Positions 11,584 through 21,706 of a stretch of 64,000 nucleotides of DNA are shown piece by piece. Both the position numbers and the translations under genes were made by a program. Below the pieces are notes generated by a model that did no database searches, was not told the DNA's origin, and saw only the letters and a list, made by a program, of their open reading frames with translations. The DNA comes from Mariannaea sp. PMI_226. Lineage: Eukaryota; Ascomycota; Sordariomycetes; Hypocreales; Nectriaceae. The stretch's first letter is position 1. The number at the start of each line of letters is the position of its first letter. The DNA lies in contig JANFOG010000004.1 of NCBI GenBank assembly GCA_024336345.1, positions 2,728,001 through 2,792,000 of the forward strand, in the 5' to 3' direction.

Positions 11584-12050
11584 AGTGAGTGTGCGAACTC
11601 CCCCCCCCCTGCTCCTCTGATACCGGCGATATACCCCTTGCAGTGGTTTCCCTATCGATTCCGAAAAGAGCTAACCCCTCCGTTTCGCGAAATCTACTCC
11701 AGGTGCAAATACCCCGAGATCCTACTCTATAATGTCCATAATGGGTGATTTGCACCTCGGTGCCTGGCTTGGTACTCACGCCACCATATGTAGGTATAAG
11801 GTATCCAAGGGATAGGGATGCAGGCAAACGTCCTGCCTCGCTTCCGGCGGTTCTGCTGATAACCACCTCCCCTCCCCTCTCCTTCTGCCCCCCTCCGGTG
11901 TTTCCACTTGTTGTAGACAATTGATGTGAAAAATCTCGCTCATTCCTTTCCTTTATTTCATTTTCCTATTCTCCGCTCTTTTCCTGACTATATCTTTGAA
12001 CAAACCTGTAACATCAGCCCCCCAGATTGGGACCATCAACCCCCCCGAAA

Positions 12051-14148
12051 ATGAAGGGGGATATCGTTCTCACTCACGATGTCGAGGTCATTGAGATGAC
12101 CAATGTTGGGGACGGTCCAATAGGGGACAAGGGAGCCAGCTGGAACATCTCTGCGAAGCATAACCGTGCCTCCAAGAGGCCCACGGATTGGATTGATGGA
12201 TTTCGCCGCGCTGAAGAGGCGCCCCCTCACAAGTCTCGGCATGGTGGCTACCAGCCGACTATACCTCCTAAGGCACCTGCTGCCGGATACGATTTGAATG
12301 CTGCCAGCGCAAAGACTGCAAACACGGCCCTGGCTAGGGAGTTGAAGGGACGTCATCTTCAAATGATTGCATTTGGTGGTGCTATTGGTATGCCCATCCA
12401 GACGGGACAATCTATATGCCTGGGATAACAGCATCTGCGACGCTGGCAATAGCTGACTTGTGGGAAAAAAAAAAATAGGAACTGGTCTGTTTGTCGCGTC
12501 TGGAGCTTCCCTCGCCAAGGGTGGCCCTACAAGCCTGCTCCTTGCATATATGCTCATAGGAGCAATGCAGTATTGTACAATGCAGTCGCTAGGCGAGCTT
12601 TGTGTTGTGTTTCCCATTGCTGGCTCGTTCTCGGCTTTCTCGACTCGGTTTCTCGATCCTTCATGGGGGTTCGCCATGGGCTGGAAGTATGTTGTTTGCA
12701 ATTCACTTGATCATTCTTCTTCTTGCCTTTCGTTTGTCACGAGGGATCGCTCGTTGTTGTGCGGTCAACCCAATTGCTAACTTGCTTTCAGTTATTGCCT
12801 TCAGTGGCTCTTCGTTTTGCCCCTGGAGATTATCTCGGCAGCCTATACAATCAGCTACTGGAACGATCACATTAGCAAAGCAATCTTTGTTGCCATATTT
12901 CTGGCTATTATTGTTATTATTAACCTGCTAGGAGTCAAAGCATATGGTGAAGCTGAATTTATCTTTTCAATTGTCAAAGTCGTTGCGGTTATGGGGTTCA
13001 TGTAAGATTACCTCTTTTCTTCTTTTGTTGCTACACTTGCGCTTTTGTCTTTACTAATCCCCCTGAGCAGCATGCTTGCTATCGTCATTAATATCGGTGG
13101 AGAGCCGACGACCGGATATATTGGTGGGAAGTACTGGAGCCACCCTGGTGCTTTCAACAATGGATTCAAAGGTTTCTGCAGCGTCTTGGTCACCTCGTCC
13201 GCCGCTTTTGGTGGTACCGAGTTGATAGGATTGGCAGCAGCCGAGACGGCGAATCCTCGCAAGTCACTGCCCACAGCTATCAAGCAGGTGTTTTGGCGCA
13301 TCACTCTGTTTTACGTTGTCTCCCTGATGCTTGTAGGACTCCTGGTTCCCTCTGATGAGCCTCGCCTCTTGGACGGCAAGAGTAGTGCAGATGCTTCAGC
13401 CAGCCCTTTTGTTATTGCAATCGAGAGTGCTGGGACAACAATCCTCCCCAGCATCATGAACGGGATCATCTTGATTGCAGTCATCAGCGTCGGAAATTCT
13501 TCAGTCTACGGCTCCTCTCGTACGCTCCTCGCCCTGGCTCAGCAGTCACATGCGCCCCAGATCTTTGCCTACATCGACAAGCAGGGCCGGCCGATCATGG
13601 CGATCCTGCTCGCATCGTGCATTGGACTCCTGGCGTTTTTGGCTGACCTGAAAGCACACGATACCATCTTCGACTGGCTTCTATCCATCAGCGCCTTGAG
13701 TATGCTATTCACCTGGGGGAGCGTATCGCTCTGCCACATTCGGTTTCGCAGGGCCTGGGCACACGCATCCAATACCCTGGAGCAACTGCCCTTCCGCTCC
13801 AACGTTGGAGTTGCTGGGTCATGGTTTGCGCTTATTGGATACACGCTGGTGCTGGCATCTCAAATCTGGATTGCCATCTCGCCCCTTGAGATGGGGTCCG
13901 CAGACTCGACAAAGCCGACGACAACGGACCGGGTGCAAACATTCTTCCTCGGCGCTATGGCTCTAGTGATTGTCCTGGTCTTCTATGTGGGCCATAAGAT
14001 CTGGTACCGGACGGGTATTATCCGAGTCGACGAGATGGACATCAAGACGGGTCGACGGTACTTCCGCGTTCACATTGCGACTGAGCAAGAGCGCGAAGAG
14101 AGAGACAGGTGGCCTATATGGAAGAAGGTGTATCGGCTTTTGTGCTGA
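12051..14148 (+). CDS. Amino-acid permease (fungal YAT/Gap1-like)
   Basis: Four exons, 12051-12387, 12479-12686, 12792-13001 and 13071-14148; 610 aa. It is a 12-helix plasma-membrane amino acid:proton symporter of the yeast amino-acid-transporter group. A cytosolic tail of about 95 residues leads to the conserved block RELKGRHLQMIAFGGAIGTG, which the first intron splits in the glycine codon. CTMQSLGELCVVFPIAGSF, the FGGTELIGLAAAE segment of helix 6 and the helix-8 region GNSSVYGSSRTLLALA are all typical. The second and third splices restore GWNYCLQW and GFIMLAI. The C-terminal tail holds a charged stretch (EQEREERDRW). Substrate range cannot be deduced; a general amino-acid permease is most likely. 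An ATG is chosen over an upstream in-frame TTG. Confidence 0.9.
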
Positions 14149-14372
14149 TGCTAAGGCGTGTGTCGTGTTATGGTTTGATTGATTAATGAATACTGTAGTG
14201 TCGGCAGTTGATTGTTTGGTTTGTAATCAATCCGTAAAGGGAAGAAACCCTACAACCTCAGGTACCTACCAACTTACCTCGCTGCATTTACCTATGTTCT
14301 TTGTACCTTTAGCTTATTTCATGTGTGTCGATTTATTACTTATTAGTTTGCGTTACCTTAGTCAGACAGTTG

Positions 14373-14452
14373 GCAGTTACAGGCAGTTACAGGAAGTTAC
14401 AGGCTATTACAGGCTCCCACAGGCTGCTTACAGGCCGCTACAGGCCGCTACA
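14373..14452. repeat. Degenerate decamer tandem repeat, about eight copies
   Basis: Units resembling GCAGTTACAG recur about every 10 bp (one unit is 11 bp) and drift towards GCCGCTACAG at the right end. Confidence 0.8.
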
Positions 14453-15099
14453 CTATCCGAAACAAGAGCATTGTCCGAGAAAGGTACCCGTGGCTTGCTT
14501 GGCAGTGGCAGTGACAGAACCTTACCTTTTTTTTTTCCCCCCTCAACAATCGAATTGAGGCGAAGACTTTGCGGACTGTGTGTGGTGGCAACCGCTTTGT
14601 AAACTTCAAGGCTAGAACACCACAACCCCCCGAAAAGGAAAATGAAAGTCTATATAAATTTTTTTGGTAAAAAATCTTGTAATTTTTTGCGCTTCCAAGT
14701 GTCATCAAATCATCTGATACGAGGCTTGCAAGTGTTGGACTATAAAACAAGTTCGCCTCTATCGTCTTGGCAACTTATTTTTTTCCATCACATGAAAGCC
14801 AGGTCGGTGACCCAACGTGTATCAACAACCGAGTCTGTCTGGCAGAGAGCAGTCAAACGGTAGTTCACTACAGCATCATTTAGGTACCCAGTTACTGGAT
14901 TAGACCTTATCGGGCCTTCCTAAAGAAGCAACTGTTGTTCAAGATCGAACTCTTAAGTTGATTAAGCTAGGCTCACGACCATGACTCTGATGATGTGCTT
15001 CGGGGAGACCGGGGAAAACGTCAGCCCACCCTTCTGCAGATCCCTGTTCTGCCCGATGCCAGTAGCTGTCAGTAGCTGCCAACACAATCTTCGATAGGA

Positions 15100-15109
15100 C
15101 CCACGTGGG
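15100..15109. promoter_or_regulatory. Candidate NUC-1/Pho4-type site upstream of phosphate symporter
   Basis: The 10-bp palindrome CCCACGTGGG contains the E-box CACGTG with flanking GG on both strands, which is the high-affinity form of the yeast Pho4 site; Neurospora NUC-1 is known to use CACGTG cores. It lies about 1.07 kb before the start of the phosphate symporter at 16176. Its link to that gene is inference. Confidence 0.4.
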
Positions 15110-16175
15110 CTTCCCATTGGCTACAACTTCTCCATGCCTCTTATCTTGGCCATCGCACATGTTCCGCGCCAAGACGGCTGCCAAGTCGATACTCTGCCTA
15201 TGTTAGTAACAAAATGGCTCGGAGGTGTGGTATCAAGATCTCTGGGCACTCTCGGTAGAAGGCAAGCTTCTTAGCTCCAAGGTATTGTTGAAGTTAGAAT
15301 TCGACAGAAAGAAAAACGGTCTTCTGGATAAAAAATTAAGAACTGACAGACAATGGCGCCCCCTTCTATCCCTCAATAGCTTTCACAGACTGCAAGTTTC
15401 CCCCCTCCCTGCGTTAAACTCCTCCTCCCATTATGCATAAAATTAGAGTTGACTTTTGACTTGATTCTCTTCATGCCCCTCGGTATCCAAAACGGTTTGG
15501 CGTCTCAAGCCTTGCGGAGCTTGGGACGATCAGCTCCGACTCCATAGTACAATAGTAGTAGTAGCATAGTACCACAATACATGCTTGGCATACAATCTTT
15601 TGCACTGACCCAGCCTCGGCCAATGGAACCATGGAACCATGGAAGATCCTCAACCACGACCATCCATGAAAAAACTCGTGCACTCCAATCGAGGACGCCG
15701 TCTGTTTAATCATTGCGGAACATCTCCAGTCTTTCAGGATGCCAAGAAGCCATTCTAGTGTGCCCAGTTCGACGGTTCAACCCAGCAGATGACGCTTACG
15801 CCTGCTCGATGCGAAGTCTTCCCGCCACGACCATGCCTCACGATTCTGCATGCTGATTGGAGTTGGAGCTTCTGCATTTGGCATGGAAGGTGTTGGACCC
15901 TTTGCAATTGTGCTCGAATGGACCGATGGCCAAATCCTCTCACCGAAGTACATACATTTGGCAGTTGTAGGCTTGGCAAACTCGGGTCTGGCCCCCCCGT
16001 CCCCCCCTCCCCCTGGTTCGCCTCTGTAGCGACGTTGCAGTTGTTATATGAACCTCCGTCTCTGTCTCTTGTGATGTGAAAAAAGAAAGCTGTGTGTCTT
16101 AAGCATTCAAACCAGCTCCTGACTGGGAAACACCTGAGAATTTATCAATCTTTGTCTCAAGAAGGCCCCGTCACA

Positions 16176-18186
16176 ATGGTGCTCCACGAGTACACCTACG
16201 TCTTCGCCCTGGGCACCTGCTTTGCCCTGCTCGAGGCTTACAACAATGGTGCCAGTACGTTCTTCCACACATACGCATACACACACACATAGGCTTATGG
16301 CCATGACCCCTGTTCTTTTCTACAGAATCATACTGACTTAATCATTTTCTCTTTCCAACAGACGATGTTGCCAACGCCTGGGCTACCAGTGTCTCTTCGA
16401 GATCCATCTCATACAGAATGGCAATGGTTTGCTGTGTCATTTTCGAGATGTTAGGTGCCTTGACAGTCGGTGCTCGAACTGCATCCACCATTAAGAACGG
16501 TATCATTCCCATTGAGGCGTTCAAGGGAAATGCTGGCGTCCAGCTGCTCGCCTTTGCTTGTGCCTCTGCTGGTGCCTCTACCTGGGTCATGTGGTGCACC
16601 AAGCATAATGCTCACGTCTCTTCAACCTACTCCCTTATCTCGTCCATCGCTGGTGTGGGTATCGCCACCGTTGGCGCCGGAAGTGTCCAATGGGGTTGGA
16701 ATAAGGGCCAAGGTCTTGGTGCCATCTTTGCCGGCCTGGGTATGGCTCCTGCTATTGCTGGATGCTTTGCCGCCATCATCTTCATGTTGGTGAAGCTCGT
16801 CGTTCATGTGCGCAAGAACCCTGTCCCCTGGGCTGTCTGGACCTCGCCCTTCTTCTTCCTCATTGCTGGTACTATTTGTACGCTCTCCATCGTCTACAAG
16901 GGCTCCCCCCGACTAGGTCTCGCCAAGAAGCCTGCCTGGTACATCGCTGCCGTTACCCTTGGTGTGGGCTGGGGTCTTTTCTTCCTTTCCTGCATTTTCT
17001 TCGTCCCATATGTGCACGCCAAGGTCATCAAGAAGGACTACACCCTGAAGCTGTGGGATATCTTCCAGGGCCCTCTCCTCTTCAAGCGCCCCGCTCCCCC
17101 AGATGCTGAACACGCGGTTGTCCCCAACTATGCTGTCGTGCAAGAGCTTCCGGAATCCGACTCTGACTCTACCACTAACGACGAGAAGCTCAAGTCTGAC
17201 GACCTCAAGTCGGGCGAAGGTGATGTCACCACTACCGCCCCTGCTGATAGCGAAAAGGGCCTTAACCTGGCTACTTATACCCATGAAGACTACAAGAGGC
17301 TCATGAAGCAGGCCGAGGAACGCCATCATGCGCGCCTCAGAAAGACCAAGGGACCTCTTGGCTGGGCTATGCGTACACTTCACGCCAACCAATTGGGTGC
17401 TGGATCTATTCACGAAACCCACAACATGATCGCTTTCTTCAAGCGCATTCCGGCCATGATTGTTGTTGCTGCCCTTTACGGTACTCACTACGACATTCAC
17501 ACTGCCCAGATTGGCATTTCTGGCACTCCCGAGGGCAAGCGTATGGAGCGCGTGTATGCCCACGCTACCAAGTACCCCAACGAGGTTGAGCATCTCTACT
17601 CGTTTGTTCAGATCATTACTGCTTGCACGGCCTCCTTCGCCCATGGAGCTAATGATGTTGGTAATGCTGTTGGAGTCTGGGCCGCTATGTATGCAGCCTG
17701 GTCTACTGGCGAGCCTACAGCCGCAAAGGCTGAAGTTCCTCTGTGGCAGCTCGGTATTACTGCTGCGACTATTTGCATTGGTTTCATTACCTACGGATAC
17801 AATATTATGAAGGGTAAGCAGCTCAAAAAGATCTTCTTATTTGTTCTATTTGCAATTTCCAAACCAAGATGAAACATTAACTAACTTTTACATCTACAGT
17901 TATGGGTAACAAGATCACCTACCACTCCCCCAGCAGAGGTTCCTCTATGGAGATGGGCGCTGCCATCACTGTGCTCATCTTCTCGCAATACTCCCTGCCC
18001 GTCTCCACCTCCATGTGTATCACCGGAGCCACCGTTGGAGTTGGTCTTTGCAACGGTACCTACAAGGCTGTCAACTGGAAGCGAGTTGGCCTGCTTCTGT
18101 TCTCTTGGATCATGACCATCCCCATTGCTGGCCTCATTGGCGGCTGCCTCATGGGCCTGGCTCTCAACACTCCTCACTTCGCCTAA
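16176..18186 (+). CDS. Sodium/phosphate symporter (PiT family, PHO-4/Pho89-like)
   Basis: Three exons, 16176-16254, 16362-17813 and 17900-18186; 605 aa. It is a high-affinity inorganic phosphate uptake carrier of the plasma membrane. Both PiT signature repeats are present: GANDVANAWATSVSS near residues 24-38 (split by the first intron and restored by splicing) and GANDVGNAVGVW near 455. They are separated by hydrophobic helices and a large polar cytosolic loop of roughly 120 residues (DSDSTTNDEK...). The C-terminal part (SQYSLPVSTS...CITGATVGVG) is also typical of the family. Length agrees with fungal homologues. In Neurospora and yeast these genes are induced by phosphate starvation; a CACGTG palindrome lies about 1 kb upstream. 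Confidence 0.94.
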
Positions 18187-19441
18187 ACGCCGCAAACTCG
18201 TGTTTGACTTGGCGTTGAACGAAAAAAATAACAACAATCATTATTGCTATCTAGTTGTAGTTGATATCCTTATATACAATTAAATATAATTCCAATTCAA
18301 TTCTTACGCAAGCAGTTCCTTCTTCTGTTGTGCATTAACTCCCTTGGTTATCACAGCCGCCGAGGCCTCCTTTTCATCTTTTGAGCCAAGGCAATTCCAG
18401 ACAATTACCTCCCTTGGCTACATGGATAGCCATCTCACAATATATATGCACTTACCAGGTCCCCATTTCGCCTTGTGCCCCATCCAAATCCTCCGCGCCC
18501 TCTACTCGTGGACTGATGGCATGAACCTAATCATAAGAAGCAGAAATTACGCTGATTACGTCGTCAATGTGTCTGTTATTGCCGTTGCAAACCTCGACTA
18601 CGGAATCGTATTTTCGGTGGCCTTGGTCACTTTCTTGTGCTAAGCCCCTTTCGTCGTTTGCTCTAAGGACCATCCCACTAACTGGAAGGTCGTCTGAAAA
18701 ATTTGAATCCTAAGCTTCATATGTGACAATTTGCTAAGTTGAGGCCGGCTCGGAGAGCCTGTGGGGCAAGCTTTGGTTGGGTATTTGCATTCGAAGGTAA
18801 CTGACAGGTCGTAACCCATAGCCCATTGATAGCTTCCAGCTCTTGTCATTAAAACATGTGCCTGGTGTGTTTCTTATCTTTCGAAAGACTTGCTCGTAGC
18901 CTCTCATGGCGTCGTATTTGTCTTCGAAAGCTTTCATTGTCCATTACCGGCTAGGAAATAGATCGTTGAGGTTGTCCACGGGCTTCCGCTCCAAGACTTT
19001 GTGCTACATACTTACATCTCTATGGGTTTCTTCAATCCTGCTGTCATCTCTTGCTTGCACAAAGTGGTTCAAGAGTACCTGGGTCTGAGTGCTTGGCTAC
19101 TTAGACTCTCTCAGTTGGGTCTTCATTGCCAGAAGAGTAAGGTATCTGTGTAACCGAGAGGAAGCACGCTGGAAAAGGGGTTTCTTTGTGTGAATTTCAA
19201 CTATCGTAGATTTCTGATATAGCTTCTCTAACAGTCCAGTTGGGATTGTTTTCGAACGGATCTGGCGGCGTTCGCTTTCACACATCAATTCCAAAGACAC
19301 AGATAAAGCCAAGACCGTACTTGCAATGATCGACACCGAGGAACTTCCAAGCATTGGTACTTGAGACAGTTAGTTATTTGAAAGCTAGCAAATTCACGCG
19401 CGAGATACATTTACAAGCCTTCACCTGAACCTACGAAAACT
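18187..19441. other. Intergenic region
   Basis: Contains the AT-rich 3' region of the phosphate symporter (18220-18300) and about 1.1 kb with no supported gene. Confidence 0.5.
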
Positions 19442-20134
19442 TCACATTTCATAAGGCGAACGCACCACTCGCCAATCATCCGGATCATTCTCGCCTCCAG
19501 TCCCCGGTCGGAACTCCTTCTGTTGTTCACAATAATCCTCCCACCACTCTTCGAATGCTTTTCTATTATACAAATGCGCTGGTGCACCTTCTCCTTCCCC
19601 GAAAAGGTCCAGAATATAGTCACAATACATCCAAACGCCCTCAAGATGTTGAGGTAGCAACGGCTTTTTGTCCTTCCGCGCGACTATAACAGTGCCGATG
19701 TGAGACTGCCATTCGGGGGGCGCAAAGCCAATTTCATGCTCAATGTGAAGATATGTGATGATTTGGTTGTCGAGATCGGCCCGGTTTGCAGACTGAGTGC
19801 CGACACGGTGGAAGACAAGCGGCACCTCGACGAGTCTTGGGACGGGAGGCACGGAGTTCGAGAAGACGGGGTGATCAGCCTTGATCATTGTCGCAGACCA
19901 TGGCGCGAACCTGATTCTCTCAACTTCGCACCGGACGATGACGGCTTGGATAGATCCTGGTGCTGCTGCTGCTGCTGCATCAGTAGCTGCGTCGGTAGCT
20001 GGTGTACCTGGCTGTGGCTGTGGCTGCGACCGTGGCTGTGGCTGTGGGGCCGTTGCCGGACCGGAGCTTGGAGCGTCGGCTCCGGAATCCGAATCCGTGT
20101 CTATGTTATCCCATTTCGAGTAATCGATAACCAT
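19442..20134 (-). CDS. Hypothetical protein with DYSKWD N-terminus
   Basis: Single exon, 230 aa. I do not recognise a function. It begins MVIDYSKWDNIDTDSDSG, resembling the first residues of Cdc37 and of various fungal proteins that start with DYSKWD plus an acidic serine-rich stretch. A Pro-Gln and Ala-rich low-complexity segment follows (about residues 25-60). The remainder (about 65-230) looks like a globular domain, with a DLDNQIITYLHIE segment and a Trp/acidic C-terminus (EEWWEDYCEQQKEF). The ATG at 20134 is preferred because the in-frame extension back to 20302 looks non-coding. The next gene is also on this strand. I infer a real gene from length and globular composition only. Confidence 0.6.
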   Translation of the reverse strand: MVIDYSKWDNIDTDSDSGADAPSSGPATAPQPQPRSQPQPQPGTPATDAATDAAAAAAPGSIQAVIVRCEVERIRFAPWSATMIKADHPVFSNSVPPVPRLVEVPLVFHRVGTQSANRADLDNQIITYLHIEHEIGFAPPEWQSHIGTVIVARKDKKPLLPQHLEGVWMYCDYILDLFGEGEGAPAHLYNRKAFEEWWEDYCEQQKEFRPGTGGENDPDDWRVVRSPYEM

Positions 20135-20729
20135 GGTGGATAATCCTAGGGCTCTTGATTTCCTGAGAGATATTAATTGGATTGAATAAAGACGATGGAA
20201 AGGAATGCACCCGCGAGAAATATTGACATTGCGCACTGCTGATGCAATCGAAAGCGGGGTTTTGGCAGTTATCACCTGTGATACGACGCAAAAGCTTGTC
20301 ACAAGCGGACGCCACCAACTCCAGACAAGGCTTCTAACGCATCATTTGTCTGACCCTGGATAGGTACTCTACTACTGAGGGCTGATCTTATGCATTAATC
20401 TAGCTCAAAAGAGGATTGCTATCCCCTAGCACACCTAGTTGATACTGTAGTCTGCTTTATCTTTGTAAACAGAGAATATGTCGGGGAAGCGAAGTCCAGT
20501 AGAGTATTGCGGGACAGTTGCACACTATCCTTCACCCTCACCTCATTGCTACAGAGAACAATAGTCTTAAATAGGGTCCCGATGGGTTTCTGCGGCCCAC
20601 GATATCTTGATGGAGACAATATGGAGATCGACTATGCGTATGATCTCTAGGCTTGTTATCTGATTGACTTGGTGAACTCATTAGCATTCACCCTATATAT
20701 GAACTTGTCTCAAAGTACCTACCCGTTAG
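20135..20729. other. Intergenic region
   Basis: Upstream region of the hypothetical gene at 19442-20134 and 3' region of the F-box-like gene. No gene is seen. Confidence 0.5.
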
Positions 20730-21706
20730 TTATGGAATCCACTGTTTCTCTACTTCTGGATGAGAGTCATATAAATTCTTTCCAACAACTTTCTGCAAGA
20801 GACTGGTAATTGGGAGAAGTGGAAGCCTATTTGAAAAAAAGAAGGGGCGGTTAATCCAGCCTTTTGCATATTTCTCCCCTTCTTCTTCTCCTTCTGAGTC
20901 CAAGTATCCACAAGCTGTAGGATACTTAAACAGTCCAGCTCGCATCCCATAAAACTCAATGGGTTTGTCGCTATTAAAGGGATCATAGTGCCCACATTCC
21001 ATCCACATAGCCTAAATAAATAAATAGATGAGCATACTGATTCCTACATGTTGTTATTTGAAAATAAGAGAGTTACCATTCCATGACGCGCAAATCGTTC
21101 TGCAGCATCGGTGAACATCCTTCGATTATATCTACGCTGGCAAATCTCTCTGGCACGTCTGCAAGCTCCGGATACTTTCATGACGCTGCCGTAGTCTAGC
21201 TCTGAAACTAATTCAAAGATGTAATCTAATATCTCCGTAGGGAATATACTCTTTGCCATGTCAGCGAGCATGTATGGATCCATGAGAGGTGGCAGGGTTG
21301 TATTTTCGAATGAATCTGAGCCACGTAGCTCAAGGTGCAGGTACGCTGGTACAGAGCCCCCCTGCCATGAGGTATAAGTCCATGCATGACTGGATCGTGC
21401 AAGTTTGGGAAAGGTGTTAAACAAGGTATCAGCATCCATGCCTTCCATACCTAGGGGCCCACTGCGTGCAAGGCTCCATACAAAAGAGTGAGTGAAGGTC
21501 TCTGTGTGTTTTCCCGTTTGTGAAAAGGTGTCACGAGAGAGGCTAATATTTCCTGTACCATCTGCCTCAAAGGTGATGGAATCTGGAATGTGTCCGCCTA
21601 GACTGCTGTCGAAGTTGCTCCAGGTTCGTGCGACCATTTGTGCAATCGAGATCGACGTTTGGGAAGCATGGTCGCACACCTCAGGCGCAGGCAAGGGAAC
21701 AAACAT
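20730..21706 (-). CDS. Hypothetical F-box-like protein
   Basis: Two exons, 21706-21077 and 21011-20730, with a 65-nt intron (GTAACT...TTTAG); 303 aa. The splice joins ARHGM to AMWMECGHYD in frame. Residues about 155-195 (FPTEILDYIFELVSELDYGSV...VSGACRRAREICQRRY) resemble an F-box, the Skp1-binding motif of SCF ubiquitin-ligase substrate receptors. The first 150 residues show no repeat or domain I know, and the C-terminal part has an acidic run (DSEGEEEGEKY). The F-box lies mid-protein, which is unusual, so a missing 5' exon or a different domain remains possible. It is divergent from nothing nearby; upstream is a 3-kb gene-free stretch. Confidence 0.5.

Larger units (their letters stand above)
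9014..12050. other. Long intergenic region with low-complexity repeats
   Basis: About 3 kb without a supported gene. It holds a 12-bp tandem repeat (10066-10113), a degenerate GGTTCT/GGTTCA hexamer run near 10740-10770, a CAG-rich stretch near 10929-10970, a GT-rich microsatellite near 11517-11583 and a pyrimidine-rich stretch near 11864-11899 that probably belongs to the leader of the permease gene at 12051. Confidence 0.5.
14149..16175. other. Intergenic region upstream of phosphate symporter
   Basis: About 2 kb without a supported gene. It contains a degenerate decamer repeat at 14373-14452 and the palindrome CCCACGTGGG at 15100-15109, listed separately. Confidence 0.5.

Noticed and set aside
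12036..12701. 221-codon minus-strand frame opposite the amino-acid permease
   Set aside because: Overlaps the permease exons and intron on the other strand, with no domain.
14373..14452. Short regularly spaced repeats considered as a CRISPR array
   Set aside because: The units are contiguous decamers without spacers, and the genome is fungal.
16913..17644. 243-codon minus-strand frame opposite the phosphate symporter
   Set aside because: Antisense shadow; the plus-strand frame has both PiT signatures.
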